Assembly (NCBI GenBank): GCA_035548175.1
Contig: DASZTO010000011.1
Coordinates: 44,223 to 108,222 of the forward strand
Direction of reading: 5' to 3'
DNA: 64,000 bases
From: CALCHA01 sp035548175
GTDB lineage: Bacteria; Planctomycetota; Phycisphaerae; WQYP01
Shown: piece by piece, positions 56,999-64,000 of the stretch
How the letters are laid out: each line of letters begins with the position of its first letter
Position numbering within the stretch: position 1 is the first letter of the stretch
Translations under genes and position numbers: made by a program
The notes under the pieces: model-generated
Told to the model about the DNA's origin: nothing
The model's input: the letters and a program-made list of their open reading frames with translations, nothing else
Databases searched by the model: none

Positions 56999-58873
56999 AT
57001 GTTCATGGCGCTCTTTTTCGCAATCGGCCTGGTGCTGACGATCGGGCCGTGGGCGCTCCATTTCCGCGGCGACCTGCCGCTGACCTCGGCGCTCATGGCG
57101 TCGGGCCTGGGCGTGCTCACGCTGGTGATCGTGTCGGCGATCGTGATTTTCACGCGGCTTTACCGGAGGGCGGCGGCGAACCTGGCGTTCGTGCGCACGG
57201 GCTCCGGCGGCGCCAAGGTGATCAAGGACTCGGGCAAAATCGTCGTGCCGGTGATGCACCAGGTGATCCCGGTCTCGCTGGAAACGATGCGTCTGAACGT
57301 CGAGCGGCGCGGGGCGCATGCGCTGATCACGCGCGACAACCTGCGCGTGGACCTCTCGGCGGAGTTTTATATCAAGGTGCAGGCCAACGATGAGGACATC
57401 CTGCAGGCGGCGCGCTCGCTGGGCGGCCGCAGCGTGCAGCCCGATGCCGTCAGCGAGCTGGTGCAGGAAAAGCTGGTGAGCGCCCTGCGCACCGTGGCGG
57501 CCACCAAGGACCTGCACGAGCTGCACTCGAAGCGCGACGAGTTCGCGACCAGCGTGCAGCAGATCGTGACGCACGACCTGGCCAGCAACGGGCTGTCGCT
57601 GGAATCGGTGACGATTTCGAGCCTGGACCAGACCGATCCGTCGGCCCTTCAGGAACGCAACGTGTTCGACGCGCAGGGCCTGCGGAAAATCGCGGAGATC
57701 ACGCAGATCGCCCGGGCGCAGCGCAACGAGATCGAGCGCGAAGCGGAGCAGCGGATCGCCGCCAAGAACGTCGCGACCCGCAAACAGGTGCTCTCGCTGG
57801 CGCGCGATCAGGCGGAAGCCGAGGCGGAGCAGAAGATGAATATCGCCAACGTGAACGCCGCGCGCGAGCGCGAAATCGCCGAGTTCAAAATTCAGCAGGA
57901 TGAAGCGGTCGCCAAGCGCGAGATCGAGAAACAGCGGCAGGTGCAGGCGGCGGAAGTTTCCCGGCGTCTGGCGATCGAGCAGGCGGAGATCGAGAAGCAG
58001 ACGGCGCTGGTCGCGAAAACGCGCGAGCAGCAGCAGGCGGAAATCCTGAAGCAGCAGGCGATCGAGGTGGCGGACCGCCAGCGCGAGGCGGCCGTCGCCG
58101 AGAAAGAAACGGAGGCCGTGCAGGCTCGCGCGGCGATGCTGGCCGCCGAGGCCGAGCGTGAAAAGGCGCAGCAGGCGGTGGTCACCGTGCAGGTGGTCGC
58201 CGAGGCCGATCGCGAGGCGCAAAAGAAGCTCACCGCGGCGCGGCAGGTGGCCAGCGAGAACAAGATCAAGGAGGAAACGAACGCCGACGTGCTGGCCTAC
58301 ATGCGGATCAAGGAAGCCGACGCCCAGCGCCAGGCCGCGGAGATGACCTATGCGGCGAAGCTGCGGCTGGCCGAGGCGGAATCGGCGTCGGCGACGAAAC
58401 GCGCCGAAGGCGAGCGCTCGATCAAGATGGTCGATGTGAACGTCGAGCGCGAGCGGGTGAACGTCGAGCAGGCGCGCGTGGAAGTCGAGCGTGTCAGCCT
58501 GTCCAACAAGCAGGAGTTCGAGGAAGCGGCGCTGAAGTTCGAGCTCGACAAGCTGCGCATCCAGGCGGACAAGGAAGTGCGGATCGCCGCCGCGCAGGCG
58601 ATGGCCAATATGTTCGCCAAGGCGCAGATGCAGATCTTCGGCGACCCGTCCACGATGGCCAGCATGAGCCAGCAGTTCATGAAGGCCGCGGGCTACGGCA
58701 ACACCGCGGACGGCTTGCTGGCGACGCTGCCGGCGGAAGCGAAGACCCTGCTGGCGAGCCTCGGCCAGACCGTGGTGAGCCAGATGTCCGCGCAGCCGGC
58801 GGCGGAAACCAACGGCCAGGAACGGCCGCTGGAAACCGTCGGGGCCGCCGCCGACGAACTCCATCGCGGCTGA
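56999..58873 (+). CDS. Flotillin-like SPFH-domain protein
   Basis: A 624-aa protein. A membrane segment at the N-terminus (LASGLGVLTLVIVSAIVIF) precedes the SPFH/Band-7 domain (about 55-260: AFVRTGSGGAKVIKDSGKIV, VDLSAEFYIKVQANDEDILQ, ELVQEKLVSALRTVAATKDL). Residues 230-520 are continuous Glu/Ala/Arg coiled coil, followed by a helical C-terminus and LETVGAAADELHRG. It should assemble into membrane scaffolds that organise lipid domains, with its YqiJ-like partner encoded just upstream. AAGGAGG sits ideally before the ATG. It is longer than B. subtilis FloT and closer in plan to E. coli YqiK. Confidence 0.9.
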   Translation: MFMALFFAIGLVLTIGPWALHFRGDLPLTSALMASGLGVLTLVIVSAIVIFTRLYRRAAANLAFVRTGSGGAKVIKDSGKIVVPVMHQVIPVSLETMRLNVERRGAHALITRDNLRVDLSAEFYIKVQANDEDILQAARSLGGRSVQPDAVSELVQEKLVSALRTVAATKDLHELHSKRDEFATSVQQIVTHDLASNGLSLESVTISSLDQTDPSALQERNVFDAQGLRKIAEITQIARAQRNEIEREAEQRIAAKNVATRKQVLSLARDQAEAEAEQKMNIANVNAAREREIAEFKIQQDEAVAKREIEKQRQVQAAEVSRRLAIEQAEIEKQTALVAKTREQQQAEILKQQAIEVADRQREAAVAEKETEAVQARAAMLAAEAEREKAQQAVVTVQVVAEADREAQKKLTAARQVASENKIKEETNADVLAYMRIKEADAQRQAAEMTYAAKLRLAEAESASATKRAEGERSIKMVDVNVERERVNVEQARVEVERVSLSNKQEFEEAALKFELDKLRIQADKEVRIAAAQAMANMFAKAQMQIFGDPSTMASMSQQFMKAAGYGNTADGLLATLPAEAKTLLASLGQTVVSQMSAQPAAETNGQERPLETVGAAADELHRG

Positions 58874-58900
58874 TTCGCCGATCCCGACATCCACCCTCTG

Positions 58901-58928
58901 GGGCCCGGAGAGCAGCTTCTCCGGGCCC
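58901..58928 (+). terminator. Hairpin after the flotillin gene
   Basis: GGGCCCGGAGA and TCTCCGGGCCC form a perfect 11-bp stem with a 6-nt loop, 28 nt after the flotillin stop. TTCC but no real T-run follows, so it may be a partial terminator or a 3'-protecting hairpin before the mini-channel gene. Confidence 0.5.
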
Positions 58929-58949
58929 TTCCTCGAAGGAGGATTTCCC

Positions 58950-59300
58950 ATGACCACGATGAACGCCACGCCCCGCGACCTGACGGCGGCGCTCACGCTG
59001 CTGGCCAATTCGCTGCCGAAGTCCGAGGCGATCGATCGGTTCTCGGCGAAGCTCGGCGAGCGGCCGGCGCAAAATACGTTGATGATCCTGGGTTCCGCCG
59101 CGGCCCTGTTTTATGCGGCGGAGCGCGGCGGCAATCCGAAAGTGCGAACGATCTTCGACGCCCTGGAGTATTGTTCGAGCTCGCTGTCGGTGGGCTACAC
59201 CTCCATCTTCCCGCAGACGCCGCTGGGAAAACTCGTCGCGTCCATCTTGATGACCTATGGCCCGGCGCTCTCGGGCGCCATGCTCGACGGACCGAAGTGA
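58950..59300 (+). CDS. Small pore-loop membrane protein resembling an ion-channel half
   Basis: A 116-aa protein. A first membrane helix (about 42-58, NTLMILGSAAALFYAAERG) is followed by FDALEYCSSSLSVGYTSIFP and QTPLGKLVASILMTYGPAL. The order helix, pore loop, SVGY filter-like triplet, P-T-P-L-G-K, helix is that of two-helix potassium channels, whose filter is normally TVGYGD; here the last position reads TS. It may be a channel of altered selectivity or a non-conducting relative. AAGGAGG precedes the ATG. It sits between the flotillin and mgtE genes, which fits a cation or membrane-domain theme. Confidence 0.6.
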   Translation: MTTMNATPRDLTAALTLLANSLPKSEAIDRFSAKLGERPAQNTLMILGSAAALFYAAERGGNPKVRTIFDALEYCSSSLSVGYTSIFPQTPLGKLVASILMTYGPALSGAMLDGPK

Positions 59301-59316
59301 ACCGGCGCGGCAACTG

Positions 59317-59386
59317 GCATGGCCGGCCCGCCCATGTTCCATGGCGCTGGCTTGCGGACCGCGAACATGGACGGACGTCCATGCCA
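59317..59386. repeat. Pair of GGCATGG...CCATG palindromes
   Basis: GGCATGGCCGGCCCGCCCAT (59317) and AACATGGACGGACGTCCATG (59363) are two degenerate members of the CATGGGCG...CGCCCATG family, 46 nt apart, upstream of mgtE. Confidence 0.5.
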
Positions 59387-59504
59387 CCCTCGTTGCGCGA
59401 ACTGTTCACAAGTTCAAGGAGGCAATGCGCTTTTCTTTCCCCGGAGCGGGGCACATACTCCCCCGTGGATCGCGGGAATGTCAGCGTGCGCACGAGGGCG
59501 AGAC

Positions 59505-61112
59505 ATGATCGGCAACATTTTGCAGGCCGAGCTCGAAGAGCTTATCGAGGGAAAACGCTGGGACGAATTGCGCGACGCGCTGGCCATGCTCGAGCCCGCG
59601 GACATCGCCGAGCTGATCGTTGACCTGCCGCCGGCAGATGAGGGCGTCATCTTCCGCGTGCTGACCAAGGAGCAGGCGGCGGCGTCGTTTTCCTATCTGC
59701 CGCTGGAGCATCAGGAAGGCCTGATCCAGTCCATATCCAAAGAAACCAGCCGCGTGATTCTCGATCAGATGACGCCGGACGACCGCGTGCGCCTGCTCGA
59801 GGAAATGCCCGCGGAAGTGACCCGGCGGCTGCTGGAGGTGCTCTCGCCGGAGGAGCTGAAGGAAACCCGCAAAATCCTCAATTACCCGGAGAACTCCGCC
59901 GGCCGCTACCTCACGCCCGAATACGTGGCGTTGCGGGCCGACATGACGGCGCGCGAGGCGCTCGACTACGTGCGCACCACCGGCCGCGGCAAGGAAACGC
60001 TGAACGTGCTGTATGTGGTCGAGTCGGGAAAACTCATCGCGGAGCTGCGCCTCGGCACGCTGGTGATGGCCGACCCCAACACGCAGGTGCGCGACATCAA
60101 GGACCGCTCGCTCGTGAGCCTGCAGGCGACCGCTCCCCGGGAGGAGATGGTCGAGACCTTCGAAAAGTATGACCGCGTCGCACTGCCGGTGACCGACAAC
60201 CAGGGCAACATGCTGGGCATCATCACCGCCGACGACGTGCTGGATGTGGCGCAGCAGGAAGCGACGGAAGACATCCAGAAGATGGGCGGCCAGGAAGCGC
60301 TCGATGCGCCCTACCTGACGGTGTCCTTCTGGTCGATGGTCAAAAAGCGCGGCGGGTGGCTCGCGGTGCTGTTCCTGGGGGAAATGCTCACGGCCACGGC
60401 GATGGGATCGTTCGAGGGGGAAATCGAAAAGGCGGCCGTCGTGGCGCTGTTCGTGCCGCTGATTATTTCCTCGGGCGGCAACTCGGGATCGCAGGGCACG
60501 TCGCTGATCATCCGCTCGCTGGCGCTGCGCGAGCTGCGGCTGCGCGACTGGTGGCGGGTGTTCGGACGGGAAATACGCACCGGGCTGGCGCTGGGGCTAT
60601 TCCTGGGGATCATCGGATTTGCGCGCATCGCGGCGTGGCAGGGCTTGAGCCACGTCCCCGTGATGGGGTCGTTTTTCACCACCGAATCGGAAAGGGAGCT
60701 GGCGTCGATACCCGCGGGGATGAAGATGGTCTACAGCGAGACGGAGCTGAAGGAGCCGCTGGTGATTCCGGCGTCGACGCTGCCGGCGGGGGCGGTGGTG
60801 CGGCGGGGGTTGTATCTGCCGGAGCAGACGAAGGTGCCCGACGACATGCCGGTGATGCATTCAAATCCGGATTTTCATCCCACGGCATACGGTCGGTATT
60901 GGCTGCTGGTGGGGCTGACGGTGCTGGTGGCGCTGGTGGGGGTGGTGGGCTGGGGATCGCTGGCGGGGTCGATGCTGCCGTTCATTTTGCGGTCGCTGGG
61001 GTTTGATCCGGCGACATCGTCGGCGCCGTTCGTGGCGACGCTGGTGGATGTCACGGGGCTGATCATTTACTTCCTGGTGGCGAAGCTGATTTTGTCCGGG
61101 ACGCTGCTGTAG
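59505..61112 (+). CDS. mgtE: Magnesium transporter MgtE with an extra extracytoplasmic loop
   Basis: A 535-aa protein. The MgtE_N helical domain (1-125) and tandem CBS domains (about 130-260: LNVLYVVESGKLIAELRLGT, VALPVTDNQGNMLGIITADD) sense cytosolic Mg. The membrane part begins about 283 and holds the conserved SSGGNSGSQGTSL pore motif (322-334). Normal MgtE has about 450 aa; residues about 385-465 are an extra soluble loop between membrane helices. It forms a dimeric Mg2+ channel gated by the CBS domains. ATG 59505 is preferred; the open frame upstream covers repeat DNA. Its end overlaps the convergent kinase gene by 46 nt. Confidence 0.9.
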   Translation: MIGNILQAELEELIEGKRWDELRDALAMLEPADIAELIVDLPPADEGVIFRVLTKEQAAASFSYLPLEHQEGLIQSISKETSRVILDQMTPDDRVRLLEEMPAEVTRRLLEVLSPEELKETRKILNYPENSAGRYLTPEYVALRADMTAREALDYVRTTGRGKETLNVLYVVESGKLIAELRLGTLVMADPNTQVRDIKDRSLVSLQATAPREEMVETFEKYDRVALPVTDNQGNMLGIITADDVLDVAQQEATEDIQKMGGQEALDAPYLTVSFWSMVKKRGGWLAVLFLGEMLTATAMGSFEGEIEKAAVVALFVPLIISSGGNSGSQGTSLIIRSLALRELRLRDWWRVFGREIRTGLALGLFLGIIGFARIAAWQGLSHVPVMGSFFTTESERELASIPAGMKMVYSETELKEPLVIPASTLPAGAVVRRGLYLPEQTKVPDDMPVMHSNPDFHPTAYGRYWLLVGLTVLVALVGVVGWGSLAGSMLPFILRSLGFDPATSSAPFVATLVDVTGLIIYFLVAKLILSGTLL

Positions 61113-62113
61113 GCCAGGGGCGCATCACCGGGCGGCGCCGGCTCCGCGCGTTGCTCGGGAGGATTCGGCGGCGGGGCTGGTGCGGCGGCGGGGCGAGGGG
61201 GGCAGCGGCGGGGGAGGCGGAGCTGGAAGGTGGAACCGTCGCCGAGTTCGCTGGTCGCGCGCAGCGTGCCGCCGAGTTGCCCCGCGAGGCGTCGGGCCAC
61301 GACCAGGCCCAGGCCCAGCCCCAGGCGGGCGTCGCGCGAGGGGTTGTTCACCTGGTAAAACTCCTGGAAGAGGTGTTCGAGGTGATCGGGCGCGATACCG
61401 GCGCCGGTGTCGGCGACCTCCAGCAGCAGGGCCTCCGGAGTTTCGGCGGCGACGCGGATGGTGATCGTGCCGTGGGTGGTGAACTTCACGGCATTGTCGA
61501 GGAGGTTGGCGAGAATCCGCTGGAACTTCTCGCGGTCGGTGGTGAGGGTGAGGTTGTCCGGGACGCTCAGGGTGAGGGCGATCTTTTTTTCCTCGGCGGC
61601 GGCGCGGAAGGGATCGGCGACCTGCTGGAGCATCTCGCGCAGCGGGAAGGTGGCGACGGCGTTGTGCTCGATGTCCGTGTGGGCGTATTGCAGGAGGGCG
61701 TCGAGAATCTCGGCGGCGAGGGCGGAGGATTCGCGGATGTCGGCGGCGCAGCGCTCCAGGAGCGGGAAGTCTTTCTGCGCCAGCGCCTGATCGATGATGT
61801 GGGTCTGCAGGGTGATGCCGTTGAGGGGCGTGCGGAGGTCGTGCGAGATGGCGTTGAGGAAATTGAGGCGGCGGCGGACGCTGGCGTTGACGCGGGAGAG
61901 GTCGCGGGCCAGTTCTTCGGTGCGCCGGCGCTGGGAGCGGAACCCATTGAAGGCCACGATGGCGGCGGTGCCGGTGAGCAGGGCGATGGCGAGCGTGGCC
62001 AGGAGCACCACGAGCAGCGCGTGAGCGGGCGAATCCGGGGGGAAGGAGGCGTCCGCGAGGAGTGGCAAGAGAGGGCACACGACAAAGTACCGCAAGTTGG
62101 TTCGACCGCGCAT
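61067..62113 (-). CDS. Membrane-bound sensor histidine kinase
   Basis: A 348-aa protein. One transmembrane helix (about 28-55, HALLVVLLATLAIALLTGTA) without a periplasmic sensor domain is followed by HisKA (NAISHDLRTPLNGITLQTHI; His is the phosphorylation site) and HATPase with LLDNAVKFT, DTGAGIAPDHL and LGLGLGLVVARR. A Pro/Ala-rich tail ends the protein. The tail overlaps mgtE by 46 nt. The start at ATG 62113 is likely; a TTG at 62167 would add 18 residues. Its partner may be the orphan response regulator at 55013. Signal unknown. Confidence 0.85.
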   Translation of the reverse strand: MRGRTNLRYFVVCPLLPLLADASFPPDSPAHALLVVLLATLAIALLTGTAAIVAFNGFRSQRRRTEELARDLSRVNASVRRRLNFLNAISHDLRTPLNGITLQTHIIDQALAQKDFPLLERCAADIRESSALAAEILDALLQYAHTDIEHNAVATFPLREMLQQVADPFRAAAEEKKIALTLSVPDNLTLTTDREKFQRILANLLDNAVKFTTHGTITIRVAAETPEALLLEVADTGAGIAPDHLEHLFQEFYQVNNPSRDARLGLGLGLVVARRLAGQLGGTLRATSELGDGSTFQLRLPRRCPPRPAAAPAPPPNPPEQRAEPAPPGDAPLAYSSVPDKISFATRK

Positions 62114-62206
62114 GACATAAGGCGAAAATGGGGCCACAGCGGGCAAAAAGCGGGTTGAACACGCCAAGGTGCTACAAGATGGGTGAGCTGGGTGGGTTGC
62201 ATGGCA

Positions 62207-63268
62207 CTAGCTCTGCGGCGACAGGGCGGCGAGGGTGGACATGAGCACGGCCAAGGTGTGGGAAAGGTCGCGTGGGGGCTGGGACAGAACGTCGCGGGCG
62301 GCGAACCGAATGGTTGACTGGAGCTGCCCGTGGGGCAGGAGGTATTCCACCGGCGACTTGCCATCCAGACGGGCCAGCAGCAGGGCCGCGAGCAGGTGGC
62401 CTCCTGTCGCGGAGGATTGTCGCACCAGCTCCGGCGGGGCGGTGTGGCGGTAGGTCTGCCAGAAGGCCTCGAGCATGGACTTCCATGGCTCAGTTGGGGC
62501 ATTGGAGAGGGAGCGGTGGAGGAAGGCTTTGAGCAGGAGGTGGTTCAGGACGGTGGCGACGTCGAAGGCGGGGTTGCCGAAGAAGGCGACTTCGAAATCG
62601 AGCAGGAGCAGCTGATCGCTTTCGAGGAGGAAGATGTTCTTGGGCGAGAAGTCGCCATGGATGAGGCAGGTGCGCTGGTCGTCGCGCAGAAGCGTGTCGA
62701 TGACGGCGTTGATGGGGGCGGCGAGGTCGGGGTGTCTGGCGGCGATGGTGCGGAGGTAGGGATCGATGCGTTGCTGGACGAAGAAGGCGGGCTCGCCGTA
62801 GCGGGCGCGGAGGGCGGGATCGTTGTGGGTGGAGCCGTGAAGGATGGCCAGGAGGGTGCCGGCATTGAGGGCGGCGGTTTCTGAGGTGAGGTTGGAGAGG
62901 AGTTCGGATTTCCAGAGGCGGGCGGAGCCGGGGGCGGCGGAGAGGGCGAGGATGTAGTTGGCGTCATCGAACCAGAGGACGTCGGGGGCGGAGGCGGGGG
63001 GGAGCAGGTCGTGGAGGAGCAGCGCGCAATCGCGTTCGACTTTGACGCGGTCAATATCGACGAGCCATTCGGCGGCGGTTTTGAAACGGGGAAGCGGCTG
63101 CTTGAGGACGAAGGCGTCGGTGGTGGACGGGGTGTGGGTGGGGGAGATTTTGAGGACGACGTTGGCGACGCCGCCGGAGAGGGCGGTGACAGTGAAGTCG
63201 GCGTGCGGCGGGATGCGGCCGGCGTGGCGAAGGTAGGGGAGGACGGAGATGGGGGAGAGTTCGAGCAT
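62207..63268 (-). CDS. Phosphotransferase of the APH/choline-kinase-like family
   Basis: A 353-aa protein. TALSGGVANVVLKI, VLKQPLPRFKTAAEWLVDID (ATP lysine), the catalytic loop CLIHGDFSPKNIFLL (Asp of HGD), and LLLLDFEVAFFGNPAFDVA (metal-binding DFE) are the motifs of the aminoglycoside-phosphotransferase/methylthioribose-kinase superfamily. The substrate is unknown; a sugar or small alcohol is likely, with resistance not implied. ATG 63268 starts the family homology; no strong Shine-Dalgarno precedes it. It lies upstream of the histidine kinase on the same strand. Confidence 0.8.
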   Translation of the reverse strand: MLELSPISVLPYLRHAGRIPPHADFTVTALSGGVANVVLKISPTHTPSTTDAFVLKQPLPRFKTAAEWLVDIDRVKVERDCALLLHDLLPPASAPDVLWFDDANYILALSAAPGSARLWKSELLSNLTSETAALNAGTLLAILHGSTHNDPALRARYGEPAFFVQQRIDPYLRTIAARHPDLAAPINAVIDTLLRDDQRTCLIHGDFSPKNIFLLESDQLLLLDFEVAFFGNPAFDVATVLNHLLLKAFLHRSLSNAPTEPWKSMLEAFWQTYRHTAPPELVRQSSATGGHLLAALLLARLDGKSPVEYLLPHGQLQSTIRFAARDVLSQPPRDLSHTLAVLMSTLAALSPQS

Positions 63269-64000
63269 GGGGGGATTGTGGGGGGGGAATGGGGAATGGT
63301 AAATAGCGAATGGTGAAAGGGAGGCTGCGGGGTTGGCGGCTGTGGCCATGCGGCGGGGGGTTGATGGAAGGGGTGGAAGGAATGACACATGAAAAATGTC
63401 AAATGACACATGGCGGGGCAAGGCGCTCATTTGGGGGGCAAGGCGCTCAAGGCGTTCATCTGTTTTTGCGCAAGGCACGGTGGAGCGGGGAGGCGTTACA
63501 TCGTCGAGTCGTTGAGTCGTCACGTCGGGGACGGGGAGGTTGGTCTTGTGGTAGTGGCGTTGCGCAGGCGCGCAAATTTTCGGGGGTGCGAATGTGGTGT
63601 AGAGGATTGCGGTGGTGAGGGTTGTGAGCGGGGTGGGGTGAGGTGCGCAAGGTGCGCATTGATTTTAGCGCGCGGGGTTTTGTGCGCGGGTGTGGGGATG
63701 AGCGCGCGGGCGGGCAGAGGCTTGCGGGGGATTTGCCATGGTTCTTCTCCCGGCGCGGCGGCGAACAGTGTTGGCCAGGGCCAACCGCTAGAAGGCGCCG
63801 TCGCATAGGAGAGAACGGATGGGGCGGGGAAAAGGTTCCCGGAAAATTCGGGAAATTTTCAGTACCGTCCGGAACTTAAGGGAGGGTTTTGGAAGCTGTG
63901 CAGGCAAGAGCAGGTTTAAAGAAGGTGATGCGCGGCAAAGGGAGTGGTAGCGGCGTGGCAAGCGCATGGCGCGGCCCGGCTCCCGCTCCAGCGCGCAGCG
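63269..64000. other. Long intergenic region with short repeats at the window end
   Basis: No gene is supported. The region has a GGGAATGG/AATGGT run (63284-63320), a dyad ATGACACATG...CATGACA-like run (63383-63412), GCGCAAGG/GTGCGC runs (63636-63700), the 16-bp near-palindrome GTTGGCCAGGGCCAAC (63770), and AAAAGGTTCCCGGAAAATTC (63830), shared with 26847. A 24-codon minus-strand ORF at 63739-63665 has a GGGAGAAG leader like terL but is too short to call. Confidence 0.4.

Noticed and set aside
63410..63808. 132-codon open frame near the window end
   Set aside because: It is Gly/Arg/Cys-rich with no ribosome-binding site or domain and crosses several short repeats.

Overview
The window is GC-rich bacterial chromosome and most resembles a planctomycete of the Phycisphaerae/Tepidisphaera type. 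The supporting signs are two membrane proteins with the CLRCRYNLR...CPECG zinc-ribbon signature common in that phylum, a very large autotransporter-strand protein with a PEP-CTERM tail, a sigma-54 gene, and intergenic DNA full of short palindromic and tandem repeats. The taxonomic call is inference; there is no rRNA here.

Layout. 0.4-7.7 kb: secreted family-2 beta-galactosidase, GxxExxY protein, LuxR-type regulator, GT39-like membrane protein, and a toxin-antitoxin pair whose RelE toxin is frameshifted. 7.9-13.9 kb (+): a phage head module (SPP1-type portal, a 59-aa protein, SU10-type major capsid protein, a virion-like protein, a holin-like protein, small lipoproteins) with no tail genes. 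14.1-20.4 kb: ordinary genes (UVR-motif protein, folE2, hisI, Fic, a frameshifted nucleotidyltransferase, a HAAS/PadR pair, acpS). 20.4-26.8 kb (-): a packaging operon reading ABC ATPase, GNAT, ParB-like, small-terminase candidate, secreted protein, large terminase, with a divergent ASCH gene. 27-30.4 kb: zinc-ribbon membrane proteins and a divergent regulatory pair (double-HTH protein against a CI/LexA-like repressor) with overlapping promoters. 30.5-36.4 kb: thioredoxin-like protein, transketolase, nitroreductase, methyltransferase, acetyltransferase, tRNA-Val. 36.4-46 kb: hybrid sensor kinase, 1730-aa PEP-CTERM protein, rpoN behind its own sigma-54 promoter. 46.5-50.4 kb: fused restriction-modification enzyme coupled to a shortened RhuM gene. 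51-63.3 kb: secreted protein, recN, response regulator, YqiJ-like/flotillin pair, pore-loop mini-channel, MgtE, histidine kinase, phosphotransferase.

The most interesting locus is the phage-derived pair of modules. The terminase half and the head half lie on opposite strands, separated by housekeeping genes, but one inversion of about 12.5 kb would place portal directly after terL in canonical late-operon order. No integrase, tail, baseplate or endolysin gene is visible, so the element is either defective or domesticated. Directly upstream of terS/terL sit a stand-alone ABC ATPase, a COG2401-like GNAT protein and a ParB-like protein, with a divergent ASCH protein. I read this as a candidate nucleic-acid modification or packaging-coupled system; its chemistry is unknown.

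About half of the intergenic regions carry dispersed repeats: 9-bp-period CACGAA/ACGGAG/CGCGGAG arms, CATGGGCG...CGCCCATG palindromes (one inserted in frame in the restriction-modification gene), and 7-bp-period arrays.
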